DNA from: Pseudomonas sp. Root562
Lineage (GTDB): Bacteria; Pseudomonadota; Gammaproteobacteria; Pseudomonadales; Pseudomonadaceae
Direction of reading: 5' to 3'
DNA length: 64,000 nucleotides
NCBI RefSeq assembly: GCF_001427125.1
Contig: NZ_LMGK01000001.1
Location: 508,108 to 572,107, forward strand
Part shown: in pieces, positions 45,137 through 55,601 of the stretch
Position numbering within the stretch: position 1 is the stretch's first letter
Layout of the letters: each line of letters begins with the position of its first letter
Made by a program: the position numbers and the translations under genes
Notes under the pieces: generated by a model
Databases searched by the model: none
The model's input: only the letters and a program-made list of their open reading frames with translations
What the model was told of the DNA's origin: nothing

Positions 45137-46495
45137 TTAGTGCTTCTCGCCGGCCAGCTTGTGTTCGAGGTAGTGAATGTTCACGCCCCCTTTGCAGAAG
45201 CCTTCGTCGCGGGTCAGGTCGCGGTGCAGCGGGATGTTGGTCTTGATCCCGTCGACCACGATTTCGTCCAGCGCATTGCGCATGCGCGCCATGGCTTCGT
45301 CACGGGTTGCACCGTAAGTGATCAGCTTGCCGATCAACGAATCGTAGTTTGGCGGTACGGCATAACCACTGTACAGGTGCGAGTCGACGCGAACGCCGTT
45401 GCCGCCTGGTGCGTGGAAATGCTTGACCGTGCCCGGGCTCGGCATGAAGGTTTTCGGATCTTCGGCGTTGATCCGGCACTCCAGCGCGTGACCGCGGATG
45501 ACCACGTCATCCTGGGTGAACGACAGCTTGTTGCCGGCGGCGATGCTGAGCATCTCCTTGACGATGTCGATACCGGTGACCATTTCCGAAACCGGGTGCT
45601 CTACCTGGACACGAGTGTTCATCTCGATGAAGTAGAAGCGGCCGTTCTCGTACAGGAACTCGAAAGTGCCCGCACCCCGGTAACCGATGTCGATGCACGC
45701 CTTGACGCAGCGAGCGAAAACTTCCTGGCGAGCCTTCTCGTCGATGCCCGGTGCCGGCGCTTCTTCGAGAACTTTCTGGTGACGACGTTGCAGCGAGCAA
45801 TCGCGGTCGCCCAGATGGATGGCGTTGCCCTGGCCGTCGGAAAGCACCTGGACTTCCACGTGACGCGGGTTGGTCAGGAACTTTTCCAGATAGACCATCG
45901 GGTTGCCGAACGCCGCGCCTGCTTCGGAGCGGGTCAGTTTGGCCGAGGAAATCAGGTCTTCTTCTTTATGCACAACGCGCATGCCGCGACCACCACCGCC
46001 GCCAGCGGCCTTGATGATCACCGGATAACCGACTTCGCGACCAATGCGCAGAGCGGTTTCTTCGTCTTCCGGCAGCGGGCCGTCAGAACCCGGAACGGTC
46101 GGTACACCGGCGGCGATCATGGCGTGCTTGGCCGATACCTTGTCGCCCATCAGGCGAATGGTTTCGGCTTTCGGGCCAATGAACGCGAAGCCGGAGTTCT
46201 CGACCTGCTCGGCAAAGTCGGCGTTTTCCGCAAGGAAACCGTAGCCTGGGTGAATGGCGGTAGCGCCGGTCACTTCGGCCGCGGCAATGATTGCCGGAAT
46301 GTGCAGGTAGGAGTGGGCGGCCGATGCCGGGCCGATGCAGACGGACTCGTCTGCCAGACCCAGGTGCATCAGTTCCTTGTCAGCCTTGGAGTAAACGGCG
46401 ACGGTCTTGATGCCCATCTCTTTGCAGGCGCGCAGGATCCGCAGGGCGATCTCACCGCGGTTGGCGATCAGAACTTTTTCCAACTTCGCAGTCAT
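45137..46495 (-). CDS. accC: Acetyl-CoA carboxylase, biotin carboxylase subunit
   Basis: ATP-dependent carboxylation of biotin on AccB, first step of fatty-acid synthesis. The protein is 452 residues: [20 protein letters not shown], then the glycine-rich ATP-grasp loop [33 protein letters not shown], and a C-terminal domain ending at [11 protein letters not shown] 46495 (MTAKLEKVL) is preferred to 46516. It lies 17 bases after accB. Confidence 0.97.
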   Translation of the reverse strand: MTAKLEKVLIANRGEIALRILRACKEMGIKTVAVYSKADKELMHLGLADESVCIGPASAAHSYLHIPAIIAAAEVTGATAIHPGYGFLAENADFAEQVENSGFAFIGPKAETIRLMGDKVSAKHAMIAAGVPTVPGSDGPLPEDEETALRIGREVGYPVIIKAAGGGGGRGMRVVHKEEDLISSAKLTRSEAGAAFGNPMVYLEKFLTNPRHVEVQVLSDGQGNAIHLGDRDCSLQRRHQKVLEEAPAPGIDEKARQEVFARCVKACIDIGYRGAGTFEFLYENGRFYFIEMNTRVQVEHPVSEMVTGIDIVKEMLSIAAGNKLSFTQDDVVIRGHALECRINAEDPKTFMPSPGTVKHFHAPGGNGVRVDSHLYSGYAVPPNYDSLIGKLITYGATRDEAMARMRNALDEIVVDGIKTNIPLHRDLTRDEGFCKGGVNIHYLEHKLAGEKH

Positions 46496-46512
46496 CAAAG
46501 GCTCTCCGCGGT

Positions 46513-46980
46513 TCAAACGATGGTGAACAGCGGTTGGTCGTACTCAACCGGCTGGCCGTCTTCGACGAGGATGGATTCGATCACACCGCTGGTTTCAGCT
46601 TCGATGTGGTTCATCATCTTCATGGCTTCAACGATGCACAGGGTGTCGCCTTTCTTCACGGTCTGGCCGACTTCAACGAAGGACGGCGAGGTTGGCGAAG
46701 ACTTGCGATAGAACGTACCGACCATTGGCGAACGGGCAACGGTGCCGTTCAACGCTGGTGCGGCAGGCGCTGCAGGTGCGGCGGCAGCGGCAGCCGGAGC
46801 GGCGGCAGCGACAGGCGCGGCAGCCGGAGCTGGCATTGGCGCAGGAGCGTAGTACTGCTGAGCCGGGGTCTTGCTGTGACGGCTGATGCGTACGGACTCT
46901 TCGCCTTCCTTGATCTCGAGCTCGTCGATGCCGGACTCTTCCAGCAATTCGATCAGTTTCTTAACTTTACGGATATCCAT
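46513..46980 (-). CDS. accB: Acetyl-CoA carboxylase, biotin carboxyl carrier protein
   Basis: Carrier subunit of 155 residues. An N-terminal helix ([23 protein letters not shown]) leads to an Ala/Pro-rich linker (about 55–85), then the biotinyl domain with [13 protein letters not shown], whose Lys takes biotin. Second gene of aroQ–accB–accC, 24 bases after aroQ. Confidence 0.97.
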   Translation of the reverse strand: MDIRKVKKLIELLEESGIDELEIKEGEESVRISRHSKTPAQQYYAPAPMPAPAAAPVAAAAPAAAAAAPAAPAAPALNGTVARSPMVGTFYRKSSPTSPSFVEVGQTVKKGDTLCIVEAMKMMNHIEAETSGVIESILVEDGQPVEYDQPLFTIV

Positions 46981-47004
46981 GAATCATCAACTCCCAAGGG
47001 TCGG

Positions 47005-47460
47005 TCAGGGGCGTATAGCTTGTTGTTCAAGCTGCTCTAATGCAGCCTCCAAGGCCAGTCGATAACCGCTGGCGCCAAGGCCGCAGATCACTCCTACCGC
47101 TACGTCGGAGAAGTAAGAGTGATGGCGGAAAGGTTCGCGTTTGTGCACGTTGGACAAATGCACTTCGATGAATGGGATGCTCACCGCCAGCAGCGCGTCA
47201 CGTAATGCGACACTTGTATGCGTAAAAGCTGCCGGGTTGATCAAAATGAAGTCCACACCTTCGCTGCGAGCGGCGTGGATGCGGTCGATCAATTCGTACT
47301 CGGCATTGCTTTGCAGGTGCAGCAAATGGTGGCCGGCTTCACGGGCACGGCGTTCCAGGTCCTGGTTGATCTGGGCCAGCGTCGTGGCGCCATAGGTGCC
47401 CGGTTCACGGGTGCCGAGCAGGTTCAGGTTGGGTCCGTGCAGAACGAGTAGCGTCGCCAT
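47005..47460 (-). CDS. aroQ: 3-dehydroquinate dehydratase, type II
   Basis: Third step of the shikimate pathway. The protein is 151 residues with [20 protein letters not shown] (catalytic Tyr and Arg in the flexible loop), [20 protein letters not shown] and [19 protein letters not shown]. This is the first gene of the aroQ–accBC unit, an arrangement kept in many gammaproteobacteria. Confidence 0.97.
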   Translation of the reverse strand: MATLLVLHGPNLNLLGTREPGTYGATTLAQINQDLERRAREAGHHLLHLQSNAEYELIDRIHAARSEGVDFILINPAAFTHTSVALRDALLAVSIPFIEVHLSNVHKREPFRHHSYFSDVAVGVICGLGASGYRLALEAALEQLEQQAIRP

Positions 47461-47592
47461 CGGCGGTTCCTTTGTTATCCGTGTGCAATTGTCAGAACTC
47501 GGCGACTATGCCGCAAAGCCTTTGTGACTGTCCAGTTCTCTGCAATAGCCAGCACGATGACCGATGTTTGCGCGAAATATATGACTGCTTGC

Positions 47593-49338
47593 TTAAATCC
47601 GGTCATTCGCCCTGGCAACACGTTCGGCGAAGTCCCGCGCATTGATCTCGCCGATCACCCGCACATCGACACGTTCGACGCCGTCCTTGCCGAAAAACAT
47701 CAAGGCAGGGGGGCCGAACAGTTGGTAGCGATCGAGCAGGGCGCGTTGTTCGGCGTTGCTCTGGGTGATATCGAAGCGGACCAGCCTGTAACCCTTGAGG
47801 CGTTCGATGACGATGGAGTCGTTCAGTACCTCCCGTTCGATCACTTTGCAACTGATGCACCAGTCGGCGTACCAGTCGAGCAGCAGCGCAGTGTTGGCTG
47901 AGCGGGCTTGGGCGAGCACACGGTCGAGTTCAGCCGGGGTGTCTACGGTTTGCCAGGCACTGGTTTCCTGGGTTGGCGCGTTGCTGGCAATGGTGCGCGA
48001 CTGGCCGATGGGGTTGAACGGGTCGCTCTGGCCGCTGAATGCGCCGAACCAGCAGGCCAGCGCGTAAAACAGCAGGAACATCCCGAATAGCTGGCCCAGG
48101 CGTTTTCGCGGTGGTTTGTAGACGAATTCCAGTGCGCCGAGGAACAAGCCGACACCCGCGGCCAACAGGCCGATCAGCAGCAGCGTAACCTGTCCCGGCA
48201 AAACCCGGCTGAGCAAGCCGATCGCCAGTCCCAGCAACAACACGCCAATCGCATTTTTCACGTAGATCAGCCACGGGCCGCTTTTTGGCAGCCACGCCGC
48301 GCCGCCGGTGGCCACCAATAACAGTGGCGCGCCCATGCCCAGGCCGAGCATGAACAGTTTCAGTCCACCGCCCAAGGCATCGCCGCTGGCGCTGATGTAC
48401 AGCAACGCACCGGCCAAGGGTGCCGATACGCAGGGCGAAACCAGCAGGCTGGAAACCACGCCCAGCACTGCCGCGCCCCACAGCGAGCCGCCTTCGGTGC
48501 GACCAGCAATGCGGTCGAGCCGGCTGCTGATGGCATGCGGCAACTTCAGCTCGAACACCCCGAACATCGCCAGGGCAAACACTGCGAAAAACGTCGCGAA
48601 TGGTACCAGCACCCAGGCCGATTGCAGGCGCGCCTGGAGATTGAGTTGCGCACCGAACATCCCCATCAAGGCGCCGAGCAGGGCAAAACACGCCGCCATC
48701 GGCAGCACATACGCCAGCGACAGGTTGAAACCGCGCCAGCCGCCGACCTGTCCGCGCAACACCACGCCGGACAGGATCGGCAGCATCGGCAGCACGCAGG
48801 GGGTGAACGTCAGGCCCAGACCGGCGAGGAAAAACAGCGCCAGTTCGCGCCAGCTCCAGCTATACGGCACGCTCACGCTGTTGCCGGCGTTGATACTCAG
48901 GCGCTCGGTTTCCGGTGGATAACACAGGCCCTTGTCGGCGCAGCCCTGATAAGTCACCACCAAGGTAAAGGCGCGCTGATCGGAGCGCGGCAGTTCTACA
49001 TCGAGAATGCCGTGGTAGACCTCGACATCGCCAAAGTACTCGTCGTGCTTCTTTTGGCCGTCGGGCAATTGCGCTGCCCCGAGGGTGACATCGCCCGGTT
49101 CTGCGCGAAACTGGAAGCGGTGACGGTAGAGGTAATAGCCTTCGGTGGCGACGAAACGCAGTTTGATCGATTGCGACGTGCTTTCTACCAGGCTCAACTG
49201 AAAAGCTTCGCGTACCGGCAGGAAGTCGGCGCTGTTGTTGATCGAGCCCAGGGTAGAACTGGGACGGCTCTCCAACAGGCCGGTGGCGGCGGCCGGCAGG
49301 GCGAGCACGAATAAAAGCAGGCAGAGCAAACGGCGCAT
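47593..49338 (-). CDS. dsbD: Thiol:disulfide interchange protein DsbD
   Basis: Carries electrons from cytoplasmic thioredoxin to periplasmic proteins. The protein is 581 residues with a signal peptide (MRRLLCLLLFVLALPAAA). The DsbD-alpha domain has YQGCADKGLCYPP. The eight-helix core has TPCVLPMLPILSG and SPCVSAPLAGALL, and the C-terminal thioredoxin-like domain has YADWCISCKVIE, so all three Cys pairs are present. The frame stays open to 49542 through REP sequence; ATG 49338 directly precedes the signal. Confidence 0.95.
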   Translation of the reverse strand: MRRLLCLLLFVLALPAAATGLLESRPSSTLGSINNSADFLPVREAFQLSLVESTSQSIKLRFVATEGYYLYRHRFQFRAEPGDVTLGAAQLPDGQKKHDEYFGDVEVYHGILDVELPRSDQRAFTLVVTYQGCADKGLCYPPETERLSINAGNSVSVPYSWSWRELALFFLAGLGLTFTPCVLPMLPILSGVVLRGQVGGWRGFNLSLAYVLPMAACFALLGALMGMFGAQLNLQARLQSAWVLVPFATFFAVFALAMFGVFELKLPHAISSRLDRIAGRTEGGSLWGAAVLGVVSSLLVSPCVSAPLAGALLYISASGDALGGGLKLFMLGLGMGAPLLLVATGGAAWLPKSGPWLIYVKNAIGVLLLGLAIGLLSRVLPGQVTLLLIGLLAAGVGLFLGALEFVYKPPRKRLGQLFGMFLLFYALACWFGAFSGQSDPFNPIGQSRTIASNAPTQETSAWQTVDTPAELDRVLAQARSANTALLLDWYADWCISCKVIEREVLNDSIVIERLKGYRLVRFDITQSNAEQRALLDRYQLFGPPALMFFGKDGVERVDVRVIGEINARDFAERVARANDRI

Positions 49339-49428
49339 GACAATCTCGCGTATCGGAATTGGGGGGATGATAGCGGACGTCGTGCGGATGTGCAGTGCGG
49401 GTAGTGATGGGGTGACTGGTCCGACGTC

Positions 49429-49588
49429 ATCGCTGGCAAGCCAGCTCCCACAAGTTTTGCAGGTATCCACAAGATCTATAAGCACCCTCAACCCTGTGGG
49501 AGCTGGCAAGCCAACACCCACGAGTATCAAGGTTGTCCACAAGATCTATAAGCACCCTCAATCCTGTGGGAGCTGGCTTGCCAGCGAT
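49429..49588. repeat. REP cluster with a 70-base tandem duplication
   Basis: Three REP units of the GTGGGAGCTGGC class. TCCACAAGATCTATAAGCAC plus the following REP unit occur at 49466 and again at 49536, a period of 70 bases. The first copy of the duplicated REP has a disrupted core (GGCAAGCCA for GGCTTGCCA). It lies between the chemoreceptor and dsbD. Confidence 0.85.
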
Positions 49589-49597
49589 GGCGGCTTA

Positions 49598-51544
49598 TCA
49601 GACGCGGAAGGCCTGAACGGCGGTATGCAGGCGCCCACCCAGCACCAGCAAATTTTCCCCTTGCTCGCGCCCTTCGCCAATGCGCAGCAAGTTATCCCCG
49701 CCCAACTGATGAATCCGCTCGCTGTGGTCGCGAATCTCACTGACGGCGCCGCTCTGCTGGGCGGTGACATCGGCGATGCGCACTGCGGTGTCAGAGATGG
49801 TCTGGATCGCCCCGACGATTTTATCCAGCGCGCCATCGGCCGCCTGGGCCTGGTTGGCGGTGGCTTCGGCGTGTTCGACCTGGGCGCGCATGCCTTCGAC
49901 CGACTGGCGCGCGGCGGTTTGCAGACCGGCGATCAAGGTCTGGATTTCGGCGGTGGCACCAGCAGTGCGTTGCGCCAGTGAGCGAACTTCTTCAGCCACC
50001 ACGGCAAAGCCGCGACCCATTTCCCCGGCGCGTGCCGCTTCAATGGCCGCATTCAGCGCCAGCAGATTGGTCTGGTCGGCAATCGAGCGAATCACCGTCA
50101 GCACCCCGCCGATGGTCGCGGACTCTTCGGCCAGATGTTCGATCATCTGTGCATTGCCCTGCACTTCGTCCACCAGCGCATGCAGGCCTGTCAGGCTCAG
50201 GCCAATGACTTGCTGCCCGTGCTCCACCGCCAGGCCCGCATGCCGACTGGCTTCGGCAGCCTGGCTGGCATCGCCGGCGACTTGCTGAATGGTCGCTTCC
50301 AGTTCGCCGAGGGAATCGCGGATCAATGCGGTGTCCCCCGCCTGGTGCTCGGCACCGCTGTGCAGGTCGTTGCTCAATTCGGCGAGGGTCCGGCTGCTGC
50401 CGGCGACCTGTTCGGCGTTAAGGCGAATGGTCCCCACCAGCGCCACCAGATAGGCGCGCAAGCGATTGAGCGACGCTTCGATGTCATGCAATTCGCGGTT
50501 GGTCTTGCCCAGTTGGATGTCCTGGCTGAAATCCCCTTCGGCCCAGGTCGACAGCGCCGGAGCGAGGTTGGTCAGGGTCCGGGCGAGTTTGCGTTGCAGG
50601 CTGTCGATCAGCAGCGCGATCAGCAAAATCAAACCGATCATCACGCCTTGCATCAGTCGGACTTCGCCCTGGATTTGCCCGTGCTGGGCGCGGACCACCG
50701 GTTCCAGCCCGGCGATGGCGTGTTGCACATCGGCGATTTTAAGATGAGTCGCGGTACTGAGATCGGCGCGTTTCTGGATCTGCTCGCGGGTCCGAGCCAG
50801 CTCCGCCGGGTAACGGGTTAGCAGGCTATTGAGTTCACGCTTGTAGCCAACGCCGGCATCCTCGGCTGCAGCTTTCTCGGTGCTCTCCAGGCCCATCATC
50901 GAGGCGAAATTATCGGTGTTCGATTCGCTGCTGGCTGCCACGCCCAGCAAGGGCAGGGCGTCCAGCAGAGCGGCCTGGGTGCGGATGTGGGTGACTTCGC
51001 GCTCGACATCGGCGGCCAGTTCGCTGCGGCCGCTGCTGACCAGTTTGTCCCGGGCCAGCGACAATTTACCCAAATGCTGCGATGCAGTGAGCAATGGCGT
51101 CAGGTACGCCGCGTTGGCGCTGGCGTACTGACTGAGCTGGTCGAGGCTGGCAGCCAATTCCCGCTCGGCTTGCAGCAGCAGGGCCTGCGGATCTCCGGCG
51201 AGCTTGCCCGCGGCCAGCAGATCGGTTTTGCTGAAGTCACTCAGGTTGGACAGGCTAGGGCGCAGGCTTTCGGCCAGCGCCGGTGGCAATTCGCCGAGTT
51301 CTGTTTGCAGGGCATCAATGGCCTGGGTGGCGTTGCTCAAGCGCAGGGCATCGCCGCTGGCGAGGTAATCCTCGATGTTGCGCGCCACATCGTTCTGAAA
51401 CTGCTGAGACAAACCCAGGTAACGCTCCATTAATAGGTACGGGCGTTCAAGGGCTTTTTGCGACCACCACAGCGTCGCGCCAAGGGCTACGCACACGGCG
51501 ACTAAAAGGAGGGTGTTGAGATTGGTCAGCAGCTTCAGGCGCAT
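49598..51544 (-). CDS. ctpL: Methyl-accepting chemotaxis protein, CtpL-like
   Basis: Inner-membrane chemoreceptor of 648 residues. One N-terminal helix ([21 protein letters not shown]), a long all-helical periplasmic domain (about 35–305) of the size of HBM-type sensors, and a second helix ([17 protein letters not shown]). A HAMP-like linker and a signalling domain follow, with the hairpin tip [28 protein letters not shown]. The gene at this position in P. aeruginosa, as recalled PA4844/CtpL, senses phosphate with an HBM domain. The ligand here is inferred from position only. ATG 51544 or GTG 51547 could be the start. Confidence 0.75.
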   Translation of the reverse strand: MRLKLLTNLNTLLLVAVCVALGATLWWSQKALERPYLLMERYLGLSQQFQNDVARNIEDYLASGDALRLSNATQAIDALQTELGELPPALAESLRPSLSNLSDFSKTDLLAAGKLAGDPQALLLQAERELAASLDQLSQYASANAAYLTPLLTASQHLGKLSLARDKLVSSGRSELAADVEREVTHIRTQAALLDALPLLGVAASSESNTDNFASMMGLESTEKAAAEDAGVGYKRELNSLLTRYPAELARTREQIQKRADLSTATHLKIADVQHAIAGLEPVVRAQHGQIQGEVRLMQGVMIGLILLIALLIDSLQRKLARTLTNLAPALSTWAEGDFSQDIQLGKTNRELHDIEASLNRLRAYLVALVGTIRLNAEQVAGSSRTLAELSNDLHSGAEHQAGDTALIRDSLGELEATIQQVAGDASQAAEASRHAGLAVEHGQQVIGLSLTGLHALVDEVQGNAQMIEHLAEESATIGGVLTVIRSIADQTNLLALNAAIEAARAGEMGRGFAVVAEEVRSLAQRTAGATAEIQTLIAGLQTAARQSVEGMRAQVEHAEATANQAQAADGALDKIVGAIQTISDTAVRIADVTAQQSGAVSEIRDHSERIHQLGGDNLLRIGEGREQGENLLVLGGRLHTAVQAFRV

Positions 51545-51596
51545 CACGGACTACCAACGGCAGAAATGGTAAGCGCCTGAAGTTATTGCGTTTCTG

Positions 51597-53267
51597 TTAC
51601 AGGGTTATGACCGAAGGGGTCAATTGTGATGAAAAAGTGGCACTTTGCTTTGACGTCCCCGCCGCCTGGACACGGTTGCGCCCGGCACCTTTGGCACGAT
51701 AGAGCGCCTCATCCGCCTGGCTGGCCATGGACAGGCTGTCGGAGGTTTCACACAACTCCACCACCCCGGCGCTGAACGTGCACCACAAATCCTGGGGTTG
51801 AGCCGGATAGTGAATTTCGGCAAAGCGCTGGCGGATTTCATCGAGGACCTTGTAGGCCGCCTCAAGGTCGGTGTCCGGCATGACAATGGCGAACTCTTCA
51901 CCGCCGTAGCGGCCAATGAAGTCAGTCTTGCGCAAGCGCTGCTTGAGGAACAACGCCAGGCTCTTGATCACCCGGTCGCCCATGGGGTGGCCGTGGCTGT
52001 CGTTGACGCGCTTGAAGTGGTCGATGTCGAGCATGGCGAAGCTCAGCGGCTTGTTCTCGCGGCGAGAGCGGAACGAACAGTCTTCGAGCAATTGCAGGAT
52101 GTGGGTGTGGTTGTACAGGCCGGTGAGGCTGTCGCGGACCATGCGAGCCTTGAGGTTGCGCGCCCGCGCCGCGCGATTGCGCACGGTGGTGATCAAGTGC
52201 CGGGGTTTGATCGGCTTGGTCAGGAAGTCGTCGCCGCCTTCACTCATGGCGTCGAGCTGCTTGTCCAGATCGTCTTCGGCGGACAGGTAAATGATCGGCA
52301 CGCTGACATAACGGTCGTTGTGACGGATCACCTTGGCCAGTTCCGTACCGGTGCAGGCCGGCATGTACATGTCGAGGATGATCAGGTCCGGCTGGAAGTC
52401 CGCCAGTTCGGCCATGGCCTGGATCGGCTCGATCAGCGTCCGGGTGACAATCCCGGCGCTGTTGAGCAAGCGCTCGGTGTGCAGGGCCTGGGCACGGGAG
52501 TCGTCGATGATCAGCACTTTATAGGGTTCGTACTGGGCAACGCAGGTCAGGACTTCGATTTTCTCCAGCAGGCTCGACGCTTCGAGCGTGCCGGTGAGGA
52601 ACTCCTGACCACCGGCACGCACGGCGGCGAGTCGGGTCGGGGTATCGGTTTCGTGCAGGCTGAAGAACAACAGCGGCAATTGATGATCGAGGCCTTCCTG
52701 GGCTTCGGCGGCCAGCTTCAGGCCGATGCCGGGGCCACTGAAGTCCACGTCCATGACAATTGCTGCCGGCAGACGCTCGACCATCGACGAGCGAAACGCA
52801 GCTACGCTGTCCAGGGACTGAGCGCTGAGCCCGAAAAACTCCAGTTGCTTGGCCAGGCGTTCGGCGCGGTCGTGATCCTGCAGCATGACGTAGATCGGCT
52901 TGCGCAGGGGCGGCAGGAACGTCTGGTCGAGTTGGTCGCCATGGCGCAGGCCAGTGCGGGACAGGCGCTGCATCAAGCGGTTGAGGTCAGTGATCAGGCC
53001 ACTGCTCAAGCGTCCGCGATTGGCATCGACGGCTTCCAGTGACTGAGTGATTTGGCGAGCCAGGTGCGTGTGTTCCGGCTGTTCGAAACGCTCGGCGAAG
53101 CGCAGCAGGCGCAGATTGGCCTCGCTCAGCTCCGACAGATCGGTGCTTGACCACTCGCTGCGTTGCAGGCGCTGCCATATCTCAAGAATCTGACGTGCCT
53201 GATGAATTACCCGCTGGGCAAAGTGGTGCTTGAGGCGCTCGCGGCTGGGATCTTCTGGCTCGGTCAT
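51597..53267 (-). CDS. gcbA: REC–GGDEF diguanylate cyclase, GcbA-type
   Basis: Makes cyclic di-GMP. The protein is 556 residues: a helical N-terminal part (about 1–120), a REC-like domain, a second REC with LIIDDSRAQALHTERLLNSAG and DLIILDMYMPACTG (phosphorylatable Asp), and a GGDEF domain with DSLTGLYNHTHILQLLE and RYGGEEFAIVMP near residue 450. The active site is GGEEF, and no EAL domain follows. Next to the chemoreceptor, as in P. aeruginosa PA4843–PA4844. GcbA of P. fluorescens promotes early surface attachment; the symbol is assigned by position and domain order. Confidence 0.82.
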   Translation of the reverse strand: MTEPEDPSRERLKHHFAQRVIHQARQILEIWQRLQRSEWSSTDLSELSEANLRLLRFAERFEQPEHTHLARQITQSLEAVDANRGRLSSGLITDLNRLMQRLSRTGLRHGDQLDQTFLPPLRKPIYVMLQDHDRAERLAKQLEFFGLSAQSLDSVAAFRSSMVERLPAAIVMDVDFSGPGIGLKLAAEAQEGLDHQLPLLFFSLHETDTPTRLAAVRAGGQEFLTGTLEASSLLEKIEVLTCVAQYEPYKVLIIDDSRAQALHTERLLNSAGIVTRTLIEPIQAMAELADFQPDLIILDMYMPACTGTELAKVIRHNDRYVSVPIIYLSAEDDLDKQLDAMSEGGDDFLTKPIKPRHLITTVRNRAARARNLKARMVRDSLTGLYNHTHILQLLEDCSFRSRRENKPLSFAMLDIDHFKRVNDSHGHPMGDRVIKSLALFLKQRLRKTDFIGRYGGEEFAIVMPDTDLEAAYKVLDEIRQRFAEIHYPAQPQDLWCTFSAGVVELCETSDSLSMASQADEALYRAKGAGRNRVQAAGTSKQSATFSSQLTPSVITL

Positions 53268-53728
53268 ATCCTGACTACTAGTTAGGGGGCACGCTGAGGT
53301 CGAGTGGTGGCTCTATGCTAGCACCACTTTGCGATGACATGAGTGCTGTACGTCAATAATCTGCAACGCGGACGCATTCAGTTTCTGACTGATTGGTCGT
53401 AAATCGGCTGTTGGTTTTTGCGAAGGGCGCGCCGACCGGGGCTTATACGGCGTTTGTGATGAAATGTCCGGGCGTTTCGAGCTGCCGATCAGACTTGAAT
53501 GCGAGTTGTTTCCAGGTGGCTGAAGATGAGCCGATACGCTGTTTTTTTGCGGGTATGGGCTAGGGGATTCCCCTATGGGCAGCGTCAGCGAAGCGGTCGT
53601 GATGATCGCTGCGGTTACGCGGGACGTTTAATTTTCGTCATCACGCCAACGGCGGGTGCCGGGCAAAGGCACGTTGTTGTATGGTTGTGGTCGAACCGTT
53701 GAACTCAAGTGATTGAAAGGATATCGCC
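53268..53728. other. Divergent promoter region, 461 bases
   Basis: This gap separates the diguanylate cyclase from the DUF2333 gene. It holds a run of seven T near 53540 and a GGGGATTCCCC palindrome near 53572. No gene was convincing; a 67-codon plus-strand frame at 53499 has no ribosome-binding site or family pattern. Confidence 0.5.
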
Positions 53729-54796
53729 ATGCTGGACTGGAAAAACCGCGCGGGCAGTGCGCCTGAACGTGCCGCCGAGCCCAAGTCGGCCACCCGCAGT
53801 TATCTGGGCGGCCTGCTGTTCAGCCGCGCGCTGGCCACGCTGATCGGTCTCTACCTGCTGGTGGCGATTGCTTTGGGATGGTACTGGAGCCAGGAGCCTG
53901 CGCTGTTTCCTGTGCAGCAGACTGCGCAAATGGCGGCCGAAAAAGAAGGCAAGCAAATGGTGGTCGGTTACACCACGGTCGAAACCCTCAAGACCGTTGC
54001 CGGTACGTTGCTGACCAAGCAGGGCGGCTATATCTCCAACGACCGCTTTCCGCCAGGCCTGTGGATGGACAACATGCCGAGCTGGGAATATGGCGTGCTG
54101 GTACAGGTTCGCGACCTGAGCCGTGCGTTGCGCAAAGATTTCGCCCGCTCGCAGTCGCAGTCCGCCGAAGACGCTGATCTGGCCAAGGCCGAGCCGCGTT
54201 TCAACTTCGACAACAAGAGCTGGGTGCTGCCATCCAGTGAGTCCGAGTACCAGGAAGGCATCAATTCCCTGAGCCGTTATCAGGCGCGCCTGTCCGATCC
54301 GAACCAGAAGAGCGCGCTGTTCTATGCCCGCGCCGACAACCTGAACAACTGGCTGGGCGACGTCGGTACGCGTCTGGGTTCGCTGTCGCAACGACTGTCG
54401 GCCAGTGTTGGTCGGGTCAAGCTCAACACCGCGTTGAAAACCGAGGTCGTGGTACCGGGTGTGGCGCCGCAAGTCGACGAAGAAATCGTCGAAACCCCAT
54501 GGCTGCAGATCGACAACGTGTTCTACGAAGCGCGGGGCCAGGCTTGGGCCTTGTCGCATTTGCTGCGCGCCATCGAAGTCGATTTCGCCGATGTCCTGGC
54601 CAAGAAGAACGCCACGGTCAGCGTGCGCCAGATCATTCGTGAGCTGGAAGCGTCGCAGGAAGCCGTGTGGAGTCCGATGATCCTCAATGGCAGCGGCTTC
54701 GGCGTTTTGGCCAACCACTCGCTGGTCATGGCCAACTACATTTCCCGGGCCAACGCGGCAGTGATCGATTTGCGTCAACTGCTCAATCAGGGCTGA
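53729..54796 (+). CDS. DUF2333-family membrane protein
   Basis: A 355-residue protein with one N-terminal membrane helix (LATLIGLYLLVAIALGWYWS, about 35–55) and a large, probably periplasmic, domain. GYTTVETLKTVAGTLLTKQGGYISNDRFPPGLWMDNMPSWEYG and the C-terminal SPMILNGSGFGVLANHSLVMANYISRANAAVIDL are conserved in this family. Its role is unknown to me. It starts AAGGA-supported at 53729, with a NUDIX gene four bases after the stop. Confidence 0.88.
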   Translation: MLDWKNRAGSAPERAAEPKSATRSYLGGLLFSRALATLIGLYLLVAIALGWYWSQEPALFPVQQTAQMAAEKEGKQMVVGYTTVETLKTVAGTLLTKQGGYISNDRFPPGLWMDNMPSWEYGVLVQVRDLSRALRKDFARSQSQSAEDADLAKAEPRFNFDNKSWVLPSSESEYQEGINSLSRYQARLSDPNQKSALFYARADNLNNWLGDVGTRLGSLSQRLSASVGRVKLNTALKTEVVVPGVAPQVDEEIVETPWLQIDNVFYEARGQAWALSHLLRAIEVDFADVLAKKNATVSVRQIIRELEASQEAVWSPMILNGSGFGVLANHSLVMANYISRANAAVIDLRQLLNQG

Positions 54797-54799
54797 GTC

Positions 54800-55369
54800 A
54801 TGGCCGACAGTTCCATCGATAACCTGCGGGAGGCTGCCCACCGGGCGGCTTCGGATGCCGAACAGATCGCCTGGGTCGACGAACAGGACAACCTGCTCGG
54901 CGCCCTGGTCCGTTCCGATTTGCGTGAGCGAGGGCTGATCGGTCGCGGCACTTACATCATGTTGTTCAACTCCGCGGGTGAGCTTTGCGTGCATCGGCGC
55001 ACACTCAGCAAGGCAATCTATCCTGGTTTCTGGGACGTGGCGGCGGGCGGCATGGTGCTGGCGACGGAAACCTACGCCGAGTCGGCGGCGCGGGAACTGG
55101 AAGAAGAATTGGGCGTGCGTGGTGTGGAACTGACCGCCCATGACCACTTTTTCTTCGAAGACACCGGCAATCGCCTGTGGTGCTCGGCGTTTTCCGCGGT
55201 GTGGGATGGCCCGTTGGTCCTGCAACCGGAAGAGGTGCTGGAAGCGCGTTTTATCCCCATCGAACAGGTCATGCAGGAAATCGAGCAAAAGCCTTACTGC
55301 CCGGACTCTTTGGCCGCGTTGAAGCGCTATCTGCGGTCACGCGGCGAAGACGTCGCAAAAGAGGCATAA
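54800..55369 (+). CDS. NUDIX hydrolase, YfcD-like
   Basis: A 189-residue enzyme with an intact NUDIX box (GGMVLATETYAESAARELEEELGV, about 90–113). The N-terminal WVDEQDNLLGALVRSDLRERGLIGRGTYIML resembles the YfcD/IPP-isomerase-like subgroup. The substrate is not readable. It follows the DUF2333 gene by three bases, so the two are cotranscribed. Confidence 0.88.
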   Translation: MADSSIDNLREAAHRAASDAEQIAWVDEQDNLLGALVRSDLRERGLIGRGTYIMLFNSAGELCVHRRTLSKAIYPGFWDVAAGGMVLATETYAESAARELEEELGVRGVELTAHDHFFFEDTGNRLWCSAFSAVWDGPLVLQPEEVLEARFIPIEQVMQEIEQKPYCPDSLAALKRYLRSRGEDVAKEA

Positions 55370-55375
55370 AATTGG

Positions 55376-55406
55376 CGCCGATTGGCTCTTAGCAATCGGC
55401 GTTTTT
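55376..55406 (+). terminator. Rho-independent terminator after the NUDIX gene
   Basis: CGCCGATTG and CAATCGGCG around an eight-base loop, followed by TTTTT, begins seven bases after the stop codon. Confidence 0.88.
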
Positions 55407-55601
55407 GCCGTTACACTGCGCGACCTTTTTAAGCTGAACCGGTATTGGTTGTTGCTGTTCTGTTGGAGCGAGCCTGCAGAGGACACGCCAACGACAGAGT
55501 CTGCCGGTTCAGTAGCGCTGCCCCTGCCTGAGTGGGGCTTCGCGGTCGATAGCCCTTCCCGAGTGCTGCGACCAGTCTTTGTCCTCCCAAGAGGATTGCC
55601 G

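Noticed and set aside
49339..49542. N-terminal extension of DsbD to 49542
   Set aside because: It would put about 68 residues from REP sequence before a proper signal peptide.
53499..53702. 67-codon plus-strand frame in the divergent gap
   Set aside because: No ribosome-binding site, no recognisable pattern, and Arg/Trp-rich composition typical of non-coding G/C-rich DNA.
53705..55288. 527-codon minus-strand frame opposite the DUF2333 and NUDIX genes
   Set aside because: Both plus-strand genes show family motifs and ribosome-binding sites; this frame shows neither.
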